Below, one piece after another: positions 10,659 through 23,122 of a stretch of DNA of 64,000 nt. Origin of the DNA: Benincasa hispida (lineage: Eukaryota; Streptophyta; Magnoliopsida; Cucurbitales; Cucurbitaceae). Each line of letters begins with the position of its first letter. Positions within the stretch are counted from its first letter, which is position 1. The stretch is from NCBI RefSeq assembly GCF_009727055.1, contig NC_052354.1:38845739-38909738 (forward strand), given 5' to 3'. Both the position numbers and the translations under genes were made by a program. A model generated the notes under the pieces. That model saw only the letters and a program-made list of their open reading frames with translations. It searched no databases and had not been told where the DNA came from.

Positions 10659-12484
10659 TATTGGATTGTATCATCACGCAGCGGAAGTTACTAGGATCAT
10701 TAAGCACTCCAATTCATTGATTTTGGCAGAAACTAAAGCATACTTTTGCAGAAATAAATGGGTTTCAAGCCATACCTTTGTAGAACCTTTGAAATTTCGA
10801 TTTCCAGTTGTAAATCTCTCCAAATCTTATTGTAGACCACCCCAAGATCTTCCCTACTATTCTCTTGGTGCTCTAGATTGAGTTGTGGGCTCAAAATAAG
10901 CTTGAATTAAGGGAATTAGGAGGAGAACTCACAACAGCAACCCACCTTGAAGAACACCTTCTTCAACCGAATTTTTCAGAAAAATTCTATCGATTGCATT
11001 GTCTCAAATTCACTCCAATCTCTTCAATATATTGCAGACCATCATGCAAGGAAGATAGTTGCATTAGGTGCAGCTCATGCTTGGAGTAATTGAAGCCAAA
11101 AGATGGTGGGTTATGGGTGAGCTATTTGAAGAAGATAAAGGAAAAACTCAAATTCCATTTTATGTTTTTCTTCTTTTTCAACTTTTCAAAAATTGATTTC
11201 ATAAATCAATTTATTTTCTAAAATTGAAAATATTATTAATTTTATAAAATTAATTTCATAAATTAATTTATCTAATATTTAAACTATTTAAATAATTCTA
11301 ATTAGTTTAATATCAAATATTAAATTAATTTTACATAATTTCACCTTCATATATTTAAATCAGATTTAAATAGTAATTATCTAATTTCGTTTAACTCTAA
11401 TTTGTGTTTCAAATTAACTTATCACGCTACTCTAGAGTAATCCATTTCTGAGCTAGTAGGGTGACCTCGCGGACCTACAGATCATGGGCTCTAACGATCC
11501 GAGATTAATTGGCTAAACTCATTAGATCGAACTAACCCCCATTCGTTAACTAATGGATCACTCCACTAAAGCCCACAGTTGAGCTCCCCTCACTGTAGAT
11601 ATATTATGTCCACTCGATATAACCATGATTAGTAAGTTAATCCTTCACAGGTTGTTCATAATAACGGCTGGGTCGAATCTCTGTTTTACCCCCGAAATTA
11701 CCTCTGATTCCTTAAGTCATACTGATCCTCTAATGAACAATTGTTTTGTGATCCAATCAATAAAACCGAGTCCCTCTCGAGCCAATGAGAGGGTGGGGCC
11801 CCTTGTTCAAGACCCAGAATCAGCATTTAAAGGAACAATCTTTCTACTATCCTTAACAGCGGGTAGAAGCGAAATCCATGTTGCATTCTATGTCCCCAGC
11901 TACCTATCTGGTCTTACTTCTTAAATGGAAGGTTATTGAGCTGGCGTTGTTGAGCCAACCCTCACCTATGAAAATCTAAGAATAATCCCAAATAAACAGG
12001 AGTTCATAGTTAACTCAGGATTAAGGTCAAGTTACCTAGGTCATCACTTTTAAATAGTCAGTCTTAAACAGTAAACAGTGTTATAAAGCAAGAGTAACTG
12101 ATTTCGTGGTCCAATCTTGTACAAACCCTTTTGCACAGGGACGCCCCCACTCCTCATGTTATAACATGTACAAATTAGGATCACTTCGTTTATAGCACTT
12201 TACAACACTTTGTAACAACTACAGAGTAGACCGCATCCAATAGTGTTACCAGAATAAGGCACCCAATCTTATTCATATACTATAAATCATTTTGACTACT
12301 TACTCAAACCTGATCCACTTTTATATCTCCACATAAAGTTCAAGTACTTATGTAATAGTCAAGGGACTTTTAGGTTTATTGGATTTCTAATCAGAAAAAC
12401 ATCTATTCAATAACAACTTATTGAATTTTCAGAATAAGTTCTTATTGTTTACAAACCACGAGTTTTAAGACATAAAAACCAACA
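10659..12484 (-). repeat. Co-A 5' LTR (right)
   Basis: Begins TATTGGATTG (the expected TG mutated to TA) and ends AAACCAACA. Homologous to 4650-6479 throughout. Followed by TSD copy ACTAG. Confidence 0.92.
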
Positions 12485-12730
12485 ACTAGGATAAGGTACC
12501 CAACCTTATCCGTCTATAATAGACCATTTGGGTTATCATGTAAACATGATCGACCTGTATGCCTCTATATATATGTTTAAACTACTGATGATAACCTTGG
12601 ATATTAGTTTATTGGTTTGTGGGTTAATGCTACTAAATATTGAATAAAACCTCTCATATTTTAATAAATAAAAAAAATATTTGTATATTACAATTATAAA
12701 CCCACGAGATTTAGGACACCAACCCCAACA
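12485..12730 (-). repeat. sL2 part 2: remainder of the solo copia LTR
   Basis: Continues exactly where 4649 stopped: the intact relative sL1 has GTGTCACTAGGATAAGG at 1099-1115, while here the break lies between CACCAG and GATAAGG. Ends CCCCAACA at 12730, followed by the sL2 TSD TCTAG. Confidence 0.9.
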
Positions 12731-12917
12731 TCTAGTTTGTAACTGCCCATAAATCGGCATTCCTGATTGAGTATTGATAGAAATCTTCTATAACAGGCTG
12801 AATAGAGCTTCACAATCAATCGATGCATTAGCGGCGGGTGGACTTATGGATAGGACATACACGTTAAGGGAATTTTCGATCGGATAACTAGAAACACTAA
12901 CAAATGGTTGGACAATG
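12731..12917 (+). pseudogene. gag: Gy-1 gag, middle part
   Basis: Continues the gag cut at 3049. Readable pieces in shifting frames correspond to the region that in Gy-3 reads LMETFYNGLN and GGFMDKTYIEAKVILDRILR, ending at RNTNKWLDNG. It is only 187 bp long, with stops in every frame. Bounded on the left by the sL2 TSD and on the right by the truncated 5' LTR of Co-B. Gag sequence resumes at 40658. Confidence 0.75.
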
Positions 12918-14574
12918 GTTTGTCTATTTTTGTCTTAATAACTCTAAATCCAATAAACTAACATCCAAGACTGGCTAATGAGTCTTGAACTGTCTGTGGA
13001 GACATACAAGGATCAATGTCAAGATACAACTTGAAGGGTCTATAGTATAGGGATAAGGTTGGGTTCCTTATGCTGGTAACACTATGGATATGACCCACTT
13101 TGTATTTGATACAAACACAATGATCCAACACGTTCGTGTAGTTGACATGCAAGTGGAGGTATCCTATGCAATGGGTTTGCATAAGACTAGACCACGAAAT
13201 AGTAACCACTAGATGTAACACTATTAACTACTTAAGTTCCTATTTCAATAGGATGACCTAAGCAATTTAGTCTTAATCCCGCGTATATTATGAACTTCTG
13301 TTCATGAGGGATTGTCCTTTGATTTGTATAGGTGAGGGTGGCTAGTTTGCCAACCCAATGTGCCTACCATTTTGGGGAAAAGATTGAGTTAGGAGCTTAG
13401 ATTATGATAATAGAAGATGGAATTCACTCATTCCCACTTTAAGCATAAGTAGCCCCTTAAGTGGTGTCTTCGGGACTTGAACAAAGGGCCCTACCCTGGT
13501 CATTGGCTAGAGTGGGATTTCTATTTATTGATTGGACCATAAACAGGTTGTTCATTAAAGGAGCACTGGTACTTAAGAAATCAGAGGTAACCCAATGGTA
13601 AAAAGATAATTTAACCCAGTTGGAGTTACGAACACTCGTGAAAGATTAACTTGCTGTTATTGGTCTATATCTGTGGACACAAAAATATATTTGTAGTGAG
13701 TGTAGTTGTGGGTCTTTAGTAGAGTGTACTCACAATTAATGAATATTTATTAACTTGGTTAATATATAATTGATTATAGATATGATCTATAACTCAAATT
13801 AAATTGGAAAGTAATATTTGAATAAGATTTAATTAATTAATTCAAGTGAAGTAGATTCACAAAGAATTAATAGAGAGATATTCACATATACATACGATGC
13901 TTATGCTTATATATATATATATATATACACACACATTAAATTGAATTTAATGTATAAATATTTATTTAATTAATATGCAAATTAAATTAAATAAGTGTTA
14001 TTTAATTAATTGACTAATTAATTAAATAAGTGTTAATTAATTAATTAATTGTAGAAAAGGAAAATAGGAAAAAGATTAAGAGAAGGGCTTGACCCTTCTC
14101 TATATAAAAACCTCCCTATGACCCCTTTCAGAGACACTGAAACTAAGACTGACAATACACAGCAAACAAGTGTTATTGTGCAAAAATTTTTCTAAGCCAC
14201 AAAGAAAATCCTTTCCCACAAAGAAAATCCTTTCTACTCTTCAAAAGCCTTTTCTCCTCTACCTCCCCCAATAGTTGGATACCACCTATCTCTCTATTGG
14301 AATCCTAAATAATAATGAGATTACTCTCATGGTAGTGTTCGAGATTACTCAAGAAATCGTTCGTGATCAAGATCGTTAGAACTTAAAGAGATTTTTTTCG
14401 TAAAGCATGAGAATCTACAAAGGTAAGAATGGTTCTAATCTTTTTTCTTAAAGTATGTCATATTACATGTTTATATTTTGTTTTAGTATACTGAATTTGT
14501 TTATGTAAAAATCAAATAGTAGGATGTAAGACATTTTCACACAAACACTTCCACTGTGGGATTCAGTCTCTTCA
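12918..14574 (+). repeat. Co-B 5' LTR (5'-truncated)
   Basis: Matches 22207 onward starting about 105 bp into that LTR (shared TCTATTTTTGTCTTAATAA), so the TGTTGGG start is missing here. Ends TTCA at 14574, adjoining the PBS. It contains a (TA)n(CA)n microsatellite at 13909-13935 and a TATA box near 14100. Short ORFs (12958-13221) are not coding. Confidence 0.88.
14097..14109 (+). promoter_or_regulatory. Co-B LTR TATA box
   Basis: TCTCTATATAAAA, conserved in the other Co-B LTR at 40186-40197 (CTCTATATAAAG). Being conserved at the same place in both LTRs, it is the likely Pol II core promoter, with transcription starting some 30 bp downstream. Confidence 0.65.
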
Positions 14575-14576
14575 AT

Positions 14577-14588
14577 TCGTATCAGAGC
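14577..14588 (+). other. Co-B primer binding site
   Basis: TCGTATCAGAGC is the initiator tRNA-Met PBS (TGGTATCAGAGC) with one substitution, 2 bp after the LTR. Confidence 0.88.
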
Positions 14589-16327
14589 TAATTTCTTGCA
14601 TCTTTATTCTTCGTATTTTTTTTTTTAAAAAAAATCAGTTTAGATGTGGGTTTAATATTCTACATTTGGAATGTTTGAATGTCGGTTTGCAAGATTGGAT
14701 GTTTTCAGTTTTGGCACGTAGAATACTTTTAATTTGATTAAATGTAAGGGCCCATTGTAGTTTTTTGGGCAATTTAATTATTGATTCGAATCTGTAAATC
14801 CATATTGTTCGAAAGAGCAATGAGATTTTAAGAGATCAGGAAGAAAGGAAGTGTTTAGGGCAAGTTCAGAGCCAAAAAAAATGTAAACAACAACATTCTA
14901 CCGCTCAGTGTCGCAACGCTACTATCGCAGTGTTACAACACTGGAAAGTAGACACAACAAAAAGTAGTCGTAGCATTGTAACGCTACCATCAGCATTGCA
15001 ATGCTTTGAGTTTTGACGGAGTGTTGGCGATGCTACGAGGACAATTCGACTGCAACTATTTTGACCTAATTCCCTTTGTATTATTTAATTAATTTAATAT
15101 AATAGTTATATTAATTTAATAAATTAATTTTACATCAGGGTGCCAAAATCAGTCCATTTTTTTCTGTTTAAATTAAATTATTTATGCATTGGATAAATAT
15201 TTAAATTAATCTTTGAATTCATATTACAATTGTATGTATATTGATTAAAAAATACCTACCTCACGATAAACATGTACATGCATCATAAATAAATATAAAA
15301 TGTTATATTTTATAGATGCATGATTATATTAGCATGCTCATGCAACATGATATAAGTGTTATGTTAGTGATGTATGATTAACCCAAGCATGTCCATGCAT
15401 CATACTACATATTAAAATTGTTATAATATATAGTAGAATGATGTATGTGAATGCTTGTTTTTTCATGAATTATTTATATAAGTGTTATATTTATCAAATA
15501 AGAACTGGATTTGCACTGAGCATGACATTACTTAGATAAATATAATATTTATATTTTATCGGTGTCATTAGATACATATTTATAGATTTTAATAAATCAT
15601 TAAAATATAAGTGTTATAGTTTTAATGAGATAGTTTAAAATCTACAATCAAGAGTTGCATAGTTTTAATGAGATAGTTTAAAATCTACAATCAAGAGTTG
15701 CATGCAAACATAGGTCTAAATTAATTTTAAATAGTTTAAAATTAATCAAGCTAGACTTATGTATTTCTAATGGGATAAGGAATAAGTTAATCTTTTTAAT
15801 TTGTTTTAATAGGATTAAAATGAATTTAATTAAAAGATTAAATTTATAAAATAATTTTCCATAAGGGACCTTTATCTAAAGAAGGTCCTGTCTAGGATAA
15901 GGTATTTAAGCTGATCGAAATAGAACATCTCCACCTGAGAACCAACCTCGAAGGTGAATTGGGCAAATCTTTTATAATCATGCAATAAATGATTGATTTA
16001 ATTAAAAGAGTTTAATAAATGATATCAAGTATTGTTAAATTATTGAATATAAATGTTATGTTGACCAAATTTAAAATGACTTAGATAAATTCATTTGTCG
16101 GGTTTTAACTAAGTATAATAAAATCCTAACAATATTAAAATACTTTAGTGGGAGGATATTTGTATATGTGATATATCAAATTTCAGCTCTCACGTCCCTA
16201 TTAGTTCACACCGCGAGATTCATGCTCGGCTTCGTGTCGTCTTGGGCGCGGCCTCCCTTTGGAAAGTATTTTCATGAGTCAATAACAAGGTAAATAAGGA
16301 AAGTGTTCATAGTAAGTGGGAGAGGGA
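14589..16327 (+). other. Co-B leader, first part (noncoding)
   Basis: Untranslated leader. Section 14895-15040 has a cluster of CGCAACGCTAC/GCATTGTAACGCTACC-type units. Section 15618-15703 is an exact 43-bp tandem duplication. The rest to 16180 is AT-rich without recognisable coding. The last 150 bp align with the Co-A and Co-C leaders and stop at the sL3 insertion site. Confidence 0.7.
15618..15703 (+). repeat. Exact 43-bp tandem duplication
   Basis: Two identical adjacent 43-bp copies (15618-15660 and 15661-15703), each beginning AGTTTTAATGAGATAG. No N lies between them. It could be real, or an unmarked assembly overlap like those at 736, 31700 and 38759. Confidence 0.9.
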
Positions 16328-18197
16328 TGTCGGGAATGTCCTAAAACTCACAATTTGTAAACATTAAACATATTCTATTCACAATAAAGATATTATTGAG
16401 ACTTCTTTCAATAAAGATGTTATTGAATTGCATTCATTCCTAAATCCAATAAGCTAACTCATCGCTATAACATGAATACTTAAACTTTATGCAAAGACAT
16501 AAAAGAGGATCAAGTTATAGTATATAGCCAAAAAGGTCTATAAGTATATAGATAGGGTTGGGTACCTTATCCTAGGGACACTATGGATATGGCCCACTTT
16601 GTATCAATATACAAATGATGCGATCCCAAATTCGTTCATGTGATCCCAAAGGATGTTTACGTAAGACCAGACCACGAAATAGTGACTTTTCTTTATAACG
16701 AACGTTTACTGTTAAAACTTACTATTACAATTTGATGATCTAAGATAATTCAATCTTAATCCTCAGCTAACTGTAAGTTTCTGTTTATTTGATTATCCTT
16801 TAATCTACATTGGTGAGAGTGGTTCAACATCACCGCTCAATAAGCCTCCCATTTTAAGGGTAAGACTGGATATATAGTTGGGGACGTAGTCCTGCAAGAT
16901 GAAATTCACTCCTATCCATCTTAGGGTCAGGAAATAGGTCGCTCCCTTAAGTACTGGCTCATGGTCTTGAACAAAGGGCTCTTGCCCTCTCATGGCTGAG
17001 AGGGATTCAGTTTATTGGTAGGACCATAAACCAATTGTTCATTAAAGAATCAGTGGAGACTTAAGAAGCAAGATGTATTATAGAGGTAAAACGGTAATTT
17101 TGACCTAACTGTAAATACGAACGGCCTGTGAGTGATTAGCTTACTGATTATGATTAAATCAAGTGAATAAAAATATATCTACAGTGAGGAGAGTGCAACT
17201 ACTAAGCTATAGTGGTATGTTTCAATAGTTAACGAATAGTAATTAATTCAGTTTAAAAAGTTTAGCTAATTAATCTCAAATCATTGGAGCTCATGAACTG
17301 TAAGTCCATTAGATCTCTCTATTAACTCGTAAAGGATTAAATCTTAGAATAACGTGTTAAGAGAATTTGGAATATCCAAACTCGGTCTAGGGTTTGGATT
17401 ATTATATTTGATATAACTGATGTTTAGTCACAAATTAAACGTTACGGTTTTAGGGAGTTAACAATATTTAAATATGATTTAAATATTTAAGTGAGTTGTT
17501 ATATTATTTTAATATTTGATATAAATTAAATTAATTAAATTAGTTTAATTATCCAAATTAATGTTATTAAATTTTGAATTTTTGAAATTCAAAATTGTGA
17601 AATGGTTTATTAATTTATGAAATTATGAAATTCAAAATAATTTTGAATTTGAGAAATTCAGAATTTTTAATTTGTTTTTATTTTTTCAAATTTCCAAATT
17701 TCACATTTAATATTTGGATTAAAATGGAAAGTGGGATAATCCCACATTTTCCATCATAATCACACCTCATGCCACTAAATTAATTGGAAAATGAAGTGGC
17801 TCTATCTTGTTTAATCTGATCTACATGTTTAACTTCTGTATATTAAGGTTTAAAGATCAAATTAAGGGAATCATGCAATCAAAAATTAAAAATTACAAAG
17901 AGGAAAAATGATTTTTCTCTTTTCTTCAACTCTAAAAAACCCACACTCAAATTCCTCTCAATTTGAGTTCCACCACTCAATCTAAGGTCTGAAATTAGTA
18001 GAGAAGATTCTTATGGTGGTCTACTGCATAGATTGAAGAGGAGATTTGTGGAGAATTCAAGCAATTCAGAGGAAACATCAAAGGTATTCATCTGAAACCC
18101 TAATATGTTGAAAATTAAGAACATGCATGCTAATTGTCCAAAATTGATGTAGTTAGAGTGCTTAGATCCTTTCTATTTAATGCATGTAACTCTATCA
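16328..18197 (+). repeat. sL3: solo Ty1/copia LTR
   Basis: Runs from TGTCGGGAATGTCC to AACTCTATCA and is flanked by AGGGA (16323-16327) and AGGGA (18198-18202). Removing it joins two leader pieces that are continuous in Co-C (about 34600-34650, minus strand). The start resembles Co-A and Co-B LTR starts in plus orientation, but the 3' half differs, so it is a separate subfamily. 1870 bp, no internal region, no genes; the minus ORF at 16805-16993 is not coding. Confidence 0.93.
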
Positions 18198-18202
18198 AGG
18201 GA

Positions 18203-18739
18203 CGTATGTCAACGTTATCCTATGATCTTCTTCTTTAGGTTGCACTGTGAGATTCTTATGGTCCACTTGCATGTCATCCTAGAGCAACCATCCCTTCAGA
18301 GGGCCTGATTATAGGGGTCAGAACAACGCAAACTCTAGAAATGGATAGGGTTTCTTAAGTTAATATTCAACAATTGTCTTTCCCTTCAGTATCCTATTGA
18401 GGAGTACCTCTGAGATCCAAAAATGAGAAGGTCACATATATAGGATGAATTAAGTTAGTTAATGAATCCTTGACTGAAACAAAGGTAGCTAAAAACTATA
18501 GGAATAAAAGTTATTCTCGTGTTAGTGATTGGTTGAGATTGTTTCAATTCAAGGGAGGAATAGTTGATCACCCTTTGGTGGCTATTGCTCTAAACCTCTG
18601 AAGTATCGTTGAAAAAACGAAAATCAATAGTTTAATTAGGGTTATATGATTACATATATTTTTGCTAAATTGATTGGATTATTAAGTAATGGATTATGAC
18701 AAATATAAATACAGTCAACTGATTATTGTATGTTTCAAC
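18203..18739 (+). other. Co-B leader, second part
   Basis: Continues the leader after sL3, aligning with Co-C 34200-34600 (minus strand): a CTAGAGCAACC block, CAAACTCTAGAAATGGATAG, and the segment leading to the gag ATG. Noncoding. Confidence 0.75.
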
Positions 18740-19620
18740 ATGTCTTCCAGAATCATATCTTTGCTTAAAAATAAGAAATTCATCGGTGAAAATAATGCGA
18801 CATGGAAATGTAACATGAATACAATTCTGGCTATTGATGATCTACAGTTTGTCTTGATGGAGGAATGTCCTCCAGTCCCCGCTCGAAATGCATCCCAAGC
18901 GTTGAAGGATGCTTATGACCATTAGATGAAGGCCAATGATAAGGCTCAAGTCTACATCTTGGCAAGTTTGTCTGACGTTCATACCAAGAAGCATGAGGCC
19001 ATGATATTTGCATGTTAGATCATGGAGTCCTTCCAGGAGATGTTTGGACAACCGTCCATTGAAATCCAGCACAAGACCCTCAAGTACATTTACAATGTAC
19101 ACATGAAAGAAAGCCAATCGGTGAGAGAACATATTCTCGACCTAATGATCTAGTTCAATGTCATCAAAATGAACAGTGCGATTATCAACAAGTAGAGTTA
19201 GGTGTCTCTTATTTTAGAATCTCTTTCAAAGAGTTTTCTTCAATTTCGTAGCAATGCAGTTATGAACAAAATACAGTAGGATCTGACTACTCTTTTAAAT
19301 GAGTTATAGACTTTTGAGTCCATTATGATAGGTAAGGGACCAATAGAATGAGAGGCAAATGTTGCCCATTCCAAAAAGTTTCAAAAGAGTTCATCTTATA
19401 GAACTAAGAATGTTCTTCGACCTCTGGTTCTAAAAAGATCTAGAAAACTAAAGGAGGGAAGGGGAAGGCTCATGTTGTTGGAAAAGGGAAGGGGAAGGCT
19501 CATGTTGTTGGAAAAGAGAAGGGCAAAGCTAAGACTAACAAGGACAAATGCTTCCACTGTAATGTGGATGGTCATTGGAAACACAATCGCCCCAAGTACC
19601 TATCTGAGAAGAAGAAAGAG
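18740..19620 (+). pseudogene. gag: Co-B copia gag (broken)
   Basis: Starts MSSRIISLLKNKKFIGENN at 18740, followed by the NTILAIDDLQFVL block shared with Co-A and Co-C. The UBN2-type region is readable (IMESFQEMFGQPSIEIQ, HMKESQSVREHILDLMI, ILESLSKSFLQFRSNAVMNK) but crossed by at least six TAG/TGA stops, several of them Trp or Gln codons changed to TAG. A Lys-rich linker with an exact 30-bp in-frame duplication (19456-19485, 19486-19515) precedes the zinc knuckle CFHCNVDGHWKHNRPK, in which the fourth ligand Cys has become Arg. Packaging protein of the particle; not functional. Confidence 0.85.
19456..19515 (+). repeat. 30-bp in-frame tandem duplication in gag linker
   Basis: Two identical 30-bp units starting GGGAAGGGGAAGG. 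They duplicate ten residues of the basic linker before the zinc knuckle and are not present in Co-A. Confidence 0.9.
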
Positions 19621-21000
19621 AAAAAAGGTAAATATAATTTACTTGTTCTGAAAACTTGTTTAGTGAAAAATGACCATGATGCTTGAATACTTGATTCAGG
19701 AGCCACCAATAACATTTGCTCTTCTTTATAGGAAATTAGTTCCTTCCAGCAGCTCGAAGAGGGTAAAATGATGCTCAAGGTTGGAACGAGAGATGTCATT
19801 TTAGCTCGTTTTAGTGGGAGCTGCTAATTTATTTTTTGGAAGTAGATTTTTGTTTATAGAAAACTTATACACTGTTCTCAAAATGAGGAGGAACCTTGTT
19901 TCTGTTTCCTATTTAATTGAACAATCATACTCTGTTTCTTTTAATTCAAATGAAGCGTTCATTGTGAAAAATGGTGTGACTATTTTTTTAGCTAAACTAG
20001 AAGACAACTTATGTCTTAAGATCAACTGAATCAAAAGCACTTTTGAAGCATGAGATATTTAAAACTGCTAATACTCAAACAAAAAGGCGAAGAATTTCTC
20101 CAAGTAACAATGATATGTATCTTTGGCATTTGAGATTTGGCCACATAAATCTCAATAGGATCAAGAGATTTGTAAAGAATGGACTTCTAATCAAGTTAAA
20201 AAATGATTCATTACCTCCATGTGAATCTATCTCAAAGGAAAAATGACTAAAAGATCTTTTAATGAAAGAGGTTATAAAGCCAAGGAGCCCTTAAAGCTCA
20301 TACATTCAGATCTTTCTAGTCCAATGAATGTAAAGGCTAGAGGAGGGTACAAGTACTTCATCTCTTTCATAGATGATTATTCAAGGTATGATTATTTATA
20401 CCTAATGGAACATAAGTCTGAAGCCTTTGAAAAGTTTAAAGAGTATAAGGTTGAAGGTTAAAAATAATTAAAACACTTCGATCTGATCGGGGTGAAGAGT
20501 ACATGGATTTAGATATCCAAGACTATATGATAGAACATGAAGTTCAATCCCAACTCTCAGTACCAGATACACCTCAGTAGAACGGTTTATCAGAAAGGAG
20601 AAATAGAACCTTATTAGATATGGTTCGTTATATAATGAGCCATGCTCAGTTGCCTAACTCGTTTTGGGGGTATGCAGTAGAGATTGCAGGTCACATCTTG
20701 AACAATGTTTCCTCGAAGAATGTTTCTAAAACACTTTTCGAGTTATGAAGGGGGCGTAAATTGAGTTTACGTTACTTCAGAATCTAGGGTTGTCCTACAC
20801 ATGTGATAGTGAAAAATCCTAAGAAGTTGGAACCTCGTTCAAGATTATGCCAATTTGTTGGTTACCCTAAGGAAACGAGAGGTGACCTATTCTATGAACC
20901 TCAACAAAATAAAGTGTTTGTATCGAAAAATGCTATATTTTTTTCCTATAAACTGGCAATGAATGACGTAGACAAGGACCATTGGATCAAAGCTGGACTT
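19621..21000 (+). pseudogene. pol: Co-B protease and integrase region (broken)
   Basis: A protease motif LDSGATNNIC lies at about 19688-19720 (active-site DSG present). The GAG-pre-integrase zinc region reads LWHLRFGHINLNRI...LPPCESI, where the second Cys of CxxC is lost. Integrase core pieces: LIHSDLSSPMN (first Asp), FIDDYSRYDY, LRSDRGEEYMD (second Asp), and GLSERRNRTLLDMVR (Glu). Stops interrupt it at several points. The end reads FVGYPKETRGDLFYEP, then jumps to YKLAMNDVDKDHW; compared with Co-C some 90 residues between integrase and RT are deleted. Confidence 0.85.
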
Positions 21001-22071
21001 TAAAATGGAGTCTATATACTCCAATTCAATATGGGATCTTGTAGATCCACCTGAAGGGGTGAAACCCATAGGGTGCAAATGGATCTATAAAATAAAGAGA
21101 GATGTAGCTGGAAAGGTACATACCTTTAAAACTAGACTTGTAGCAAAGGGTTATACCTAGAAGAAAGAGGTTGACTATGACGAAACTTTTTCCACTATTG
21201 TTATGCTTAAGTCTATAAGAATTCTCTTGTCCATAGCCACATATTATAACTATGAGATATGGAAAATGGATGTCAAGACTACTTTTTTAAATAGTAATCT
21301 TGAAGAGAATATCTTTATATCTCAGCCTGAGGGGTTCATAGCCCAAGGTTATGAGCATAAAGTTTACATGCTGATTTATGGGTTGAAATAGGCATCCAGA
21401 TCTTGGAACATTAGATTTGATACAGCGATCCAACCTTTTGGTTTTGATCAAGATGTTGATGAACCTTGTATCTAGAAGAAAATCATCAACGATAAAGTAG
21501 CTCTTCTAGTACTTAATGTACTCTCCATGCCTCAGCTGTGGGCAGCTTAATGTATGTTATGTTCTACACAAGGCCAGACATTTGTTATGCAGTGGAAATA
21601 ATCAGTCCAATCTAGGGTTGGACCACTGAACTGTGGTTAAGAACATCCTCATGTATCTTAGGACAACAAGGGACTATAAGCTGGTGTATGGGGCAAAGGA
21701 TCTAATCCTTACAAGATACATCGACTCAAATTTCCAAACTAACAAGGATTCTAGGAAATCCACGTCAGGATCAGTGTTTACCCTAAACGGGGGAGCTATA
21801 GTGTGGCATAGCATCAAGCAAGGATATATTGTAGATTCCACAATGGAAGCTAAATATGTAGCTGCTTGTGAAGTAGCAAATGAAACAGTTTGGTTAAGGA
21901 AGCTCCTAAACAATTTGGAAGTGGTTTGAAATATAGACTTGCCTATCACCTTATACTGTGACAATAGTGGGGTAGTAGTCATTGTTGATCTATTTACGAA
22001 GGCTCTATCTCGGCTAAAGTGTTTGAGGGATATCTAGAGAGTCTAGGTCTACGAGACATGTACATTATATA
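21001..22071 (+). pseudogene. pol: Co-B reverse transcriptase and RNase H (broken)
   Basis: RT remnants occur in several frames: KPIGCKWIYKIKRD, MLKSIRILLSIATYY, MDVKTTFLNSNLEENIFISQ. The part carrying the catalytic YVDD box is gone: sequence passes from DKVALLVL straight to a piece from beyond the box near 21525, a deletion of over 100 codons relative to Co-C. The RNase H segment 21633-21929 is open (DSNFQTNKDSRKSTSGSVF, STMEAKYVAACEVANETVW). Pol ends about 22071 (FEGYLESLGLRDMYI). The tail 22072-22206 is noncoding and leads to a decayed PPT (CAAGTAGGAGTTT). Confidence 0.85.
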
Positions 22072-22206
22072 ATCTAGGGCAAGTGGAGGATGTGTAATGG
22101 GTATATGGATACCCTAGTTTATTGTATTTATTTACAATAATCCCACTTTTTGGATTTTGATATCATGTACAGCCCATTGACTAGAGCTTTAGTTCAAGTA
22201 GGAGTT

Positions 22207-23122
22207 TGTTGGGTTTTATGCCCTAAAACTCGTAGATAATAAACGTATTAATTGACTGTCATCAATAAAGAGTTATAGATGTTAATTTAATAAATGTTAT
22301 TGTTTATGTTGTTTTTCTATTTTTGTCTTAATAATCCTAAATTTAATAAACTAACATTCAAGGCTGCCTTATGAGTCTTGAATTGTATGTGGAGACATAC
22401 AGGGATCAATGTTCAAGATACAACCTGAAGGATCTATAGTATAAGTACCTTATCCTGGTAACACTATGGATACGATCCATTTTGTATTTAATACAAATGC
22501 AATGATTCAACATGTTCACGTAGTTGACATGCGAGTGAGAGTAGCTCAGGCAATGAGTTTGCATAAGATTGGACTGCGAAATAGTAACCACTAGATGTAA
22601 CACCATTAACTAGTAAGGTCCCTATTTCAATAGGATGACCTATGCAACTTAGTCTTAATCCTGAGTATATTATGAACTATTATTCGTGAGGGACTGTCCT
22701 TTGATTTGTATGGGTGACAGTGACTAGTTCGCCGACCCAATATAGCTCCATTGGGGAAAAGACCAAGTGAAGAGTTGGAAACATAATAATACAAGATGGA
22801 ACCTACTTTTTCCCTCCTTAAGGGTAAGTAGATGAGTGTTCCCTTAAGTGGTGTCTTCGAGACTTGAACAAAGAACCCTACCTTCTCATTAACCCGAGAG
22901 GGGTTTCTGTTTATTGGTTAGACCATAAACAAGTTGTTCATTAGAGGAGCATCGAAACTTAAGAAATCAAAGGTAACCCAAGGGTAAAATGATCATTTGA
23001 CCCAGTTGGAGTTACGAACACTCATGAAGGACTAACTTGCTGTTATTGATCTATATCTATGGACATAGAAATATATCTGTAGTGAAAATAGTGTAGTTGT
23101 GGGTCTTTAGTGGAGTGCACCC
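22207..23122 (+). repeat. Co-B 3' LTR, part 1
   Basis: Begins TGTTGGGTTTTATGCCC and aligns with the 5' LTR from its base 106 onward. It is cut at 23122 (GGAGTGCACC) by Co-C. The LTR continues at 37985 after a loss of about 70 bp of target, judged against 13732-13800 in the 5' LTR. Confidence 0.9.

Larger units (their letters stand above)
4650..12484 (-). mobile_element. Co-A: non-autonomous Ty1/copia element with two LTRs
   Basis: This is a structurally complete 7.8-kb minus-strand element. Left (3') LTR is 4650-6479, right (5') LTR is 10659-12484, the PBS lies at 10645-10656 and the polypurine tract at 6480-6492. The TSD is ACCAG (4645-4649) and ACTAG (12485-12489), one mismatch. Removing the element restores an uninterrupted sL2 sequence. 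The 4.2-kb interior holds a broken gag and only a stub of the pol C-terminus, so protease, integrase, RT and most of RNase H are absent. Any mobility would have needed proteins from a full relative such as Co-C. Confidence 0.92.

Noticed and set aside
16318..16327. AAGTGGGAGAGGGA before sL3 read as a polypurine tract of a complete element
   Set aside because: The same AGTAAGTGGGAGA occurs within the leader of Co-C (about 34615-34630, minus strand), and AGGGA is the sL3 target duplication; sL3 is a solo insert.
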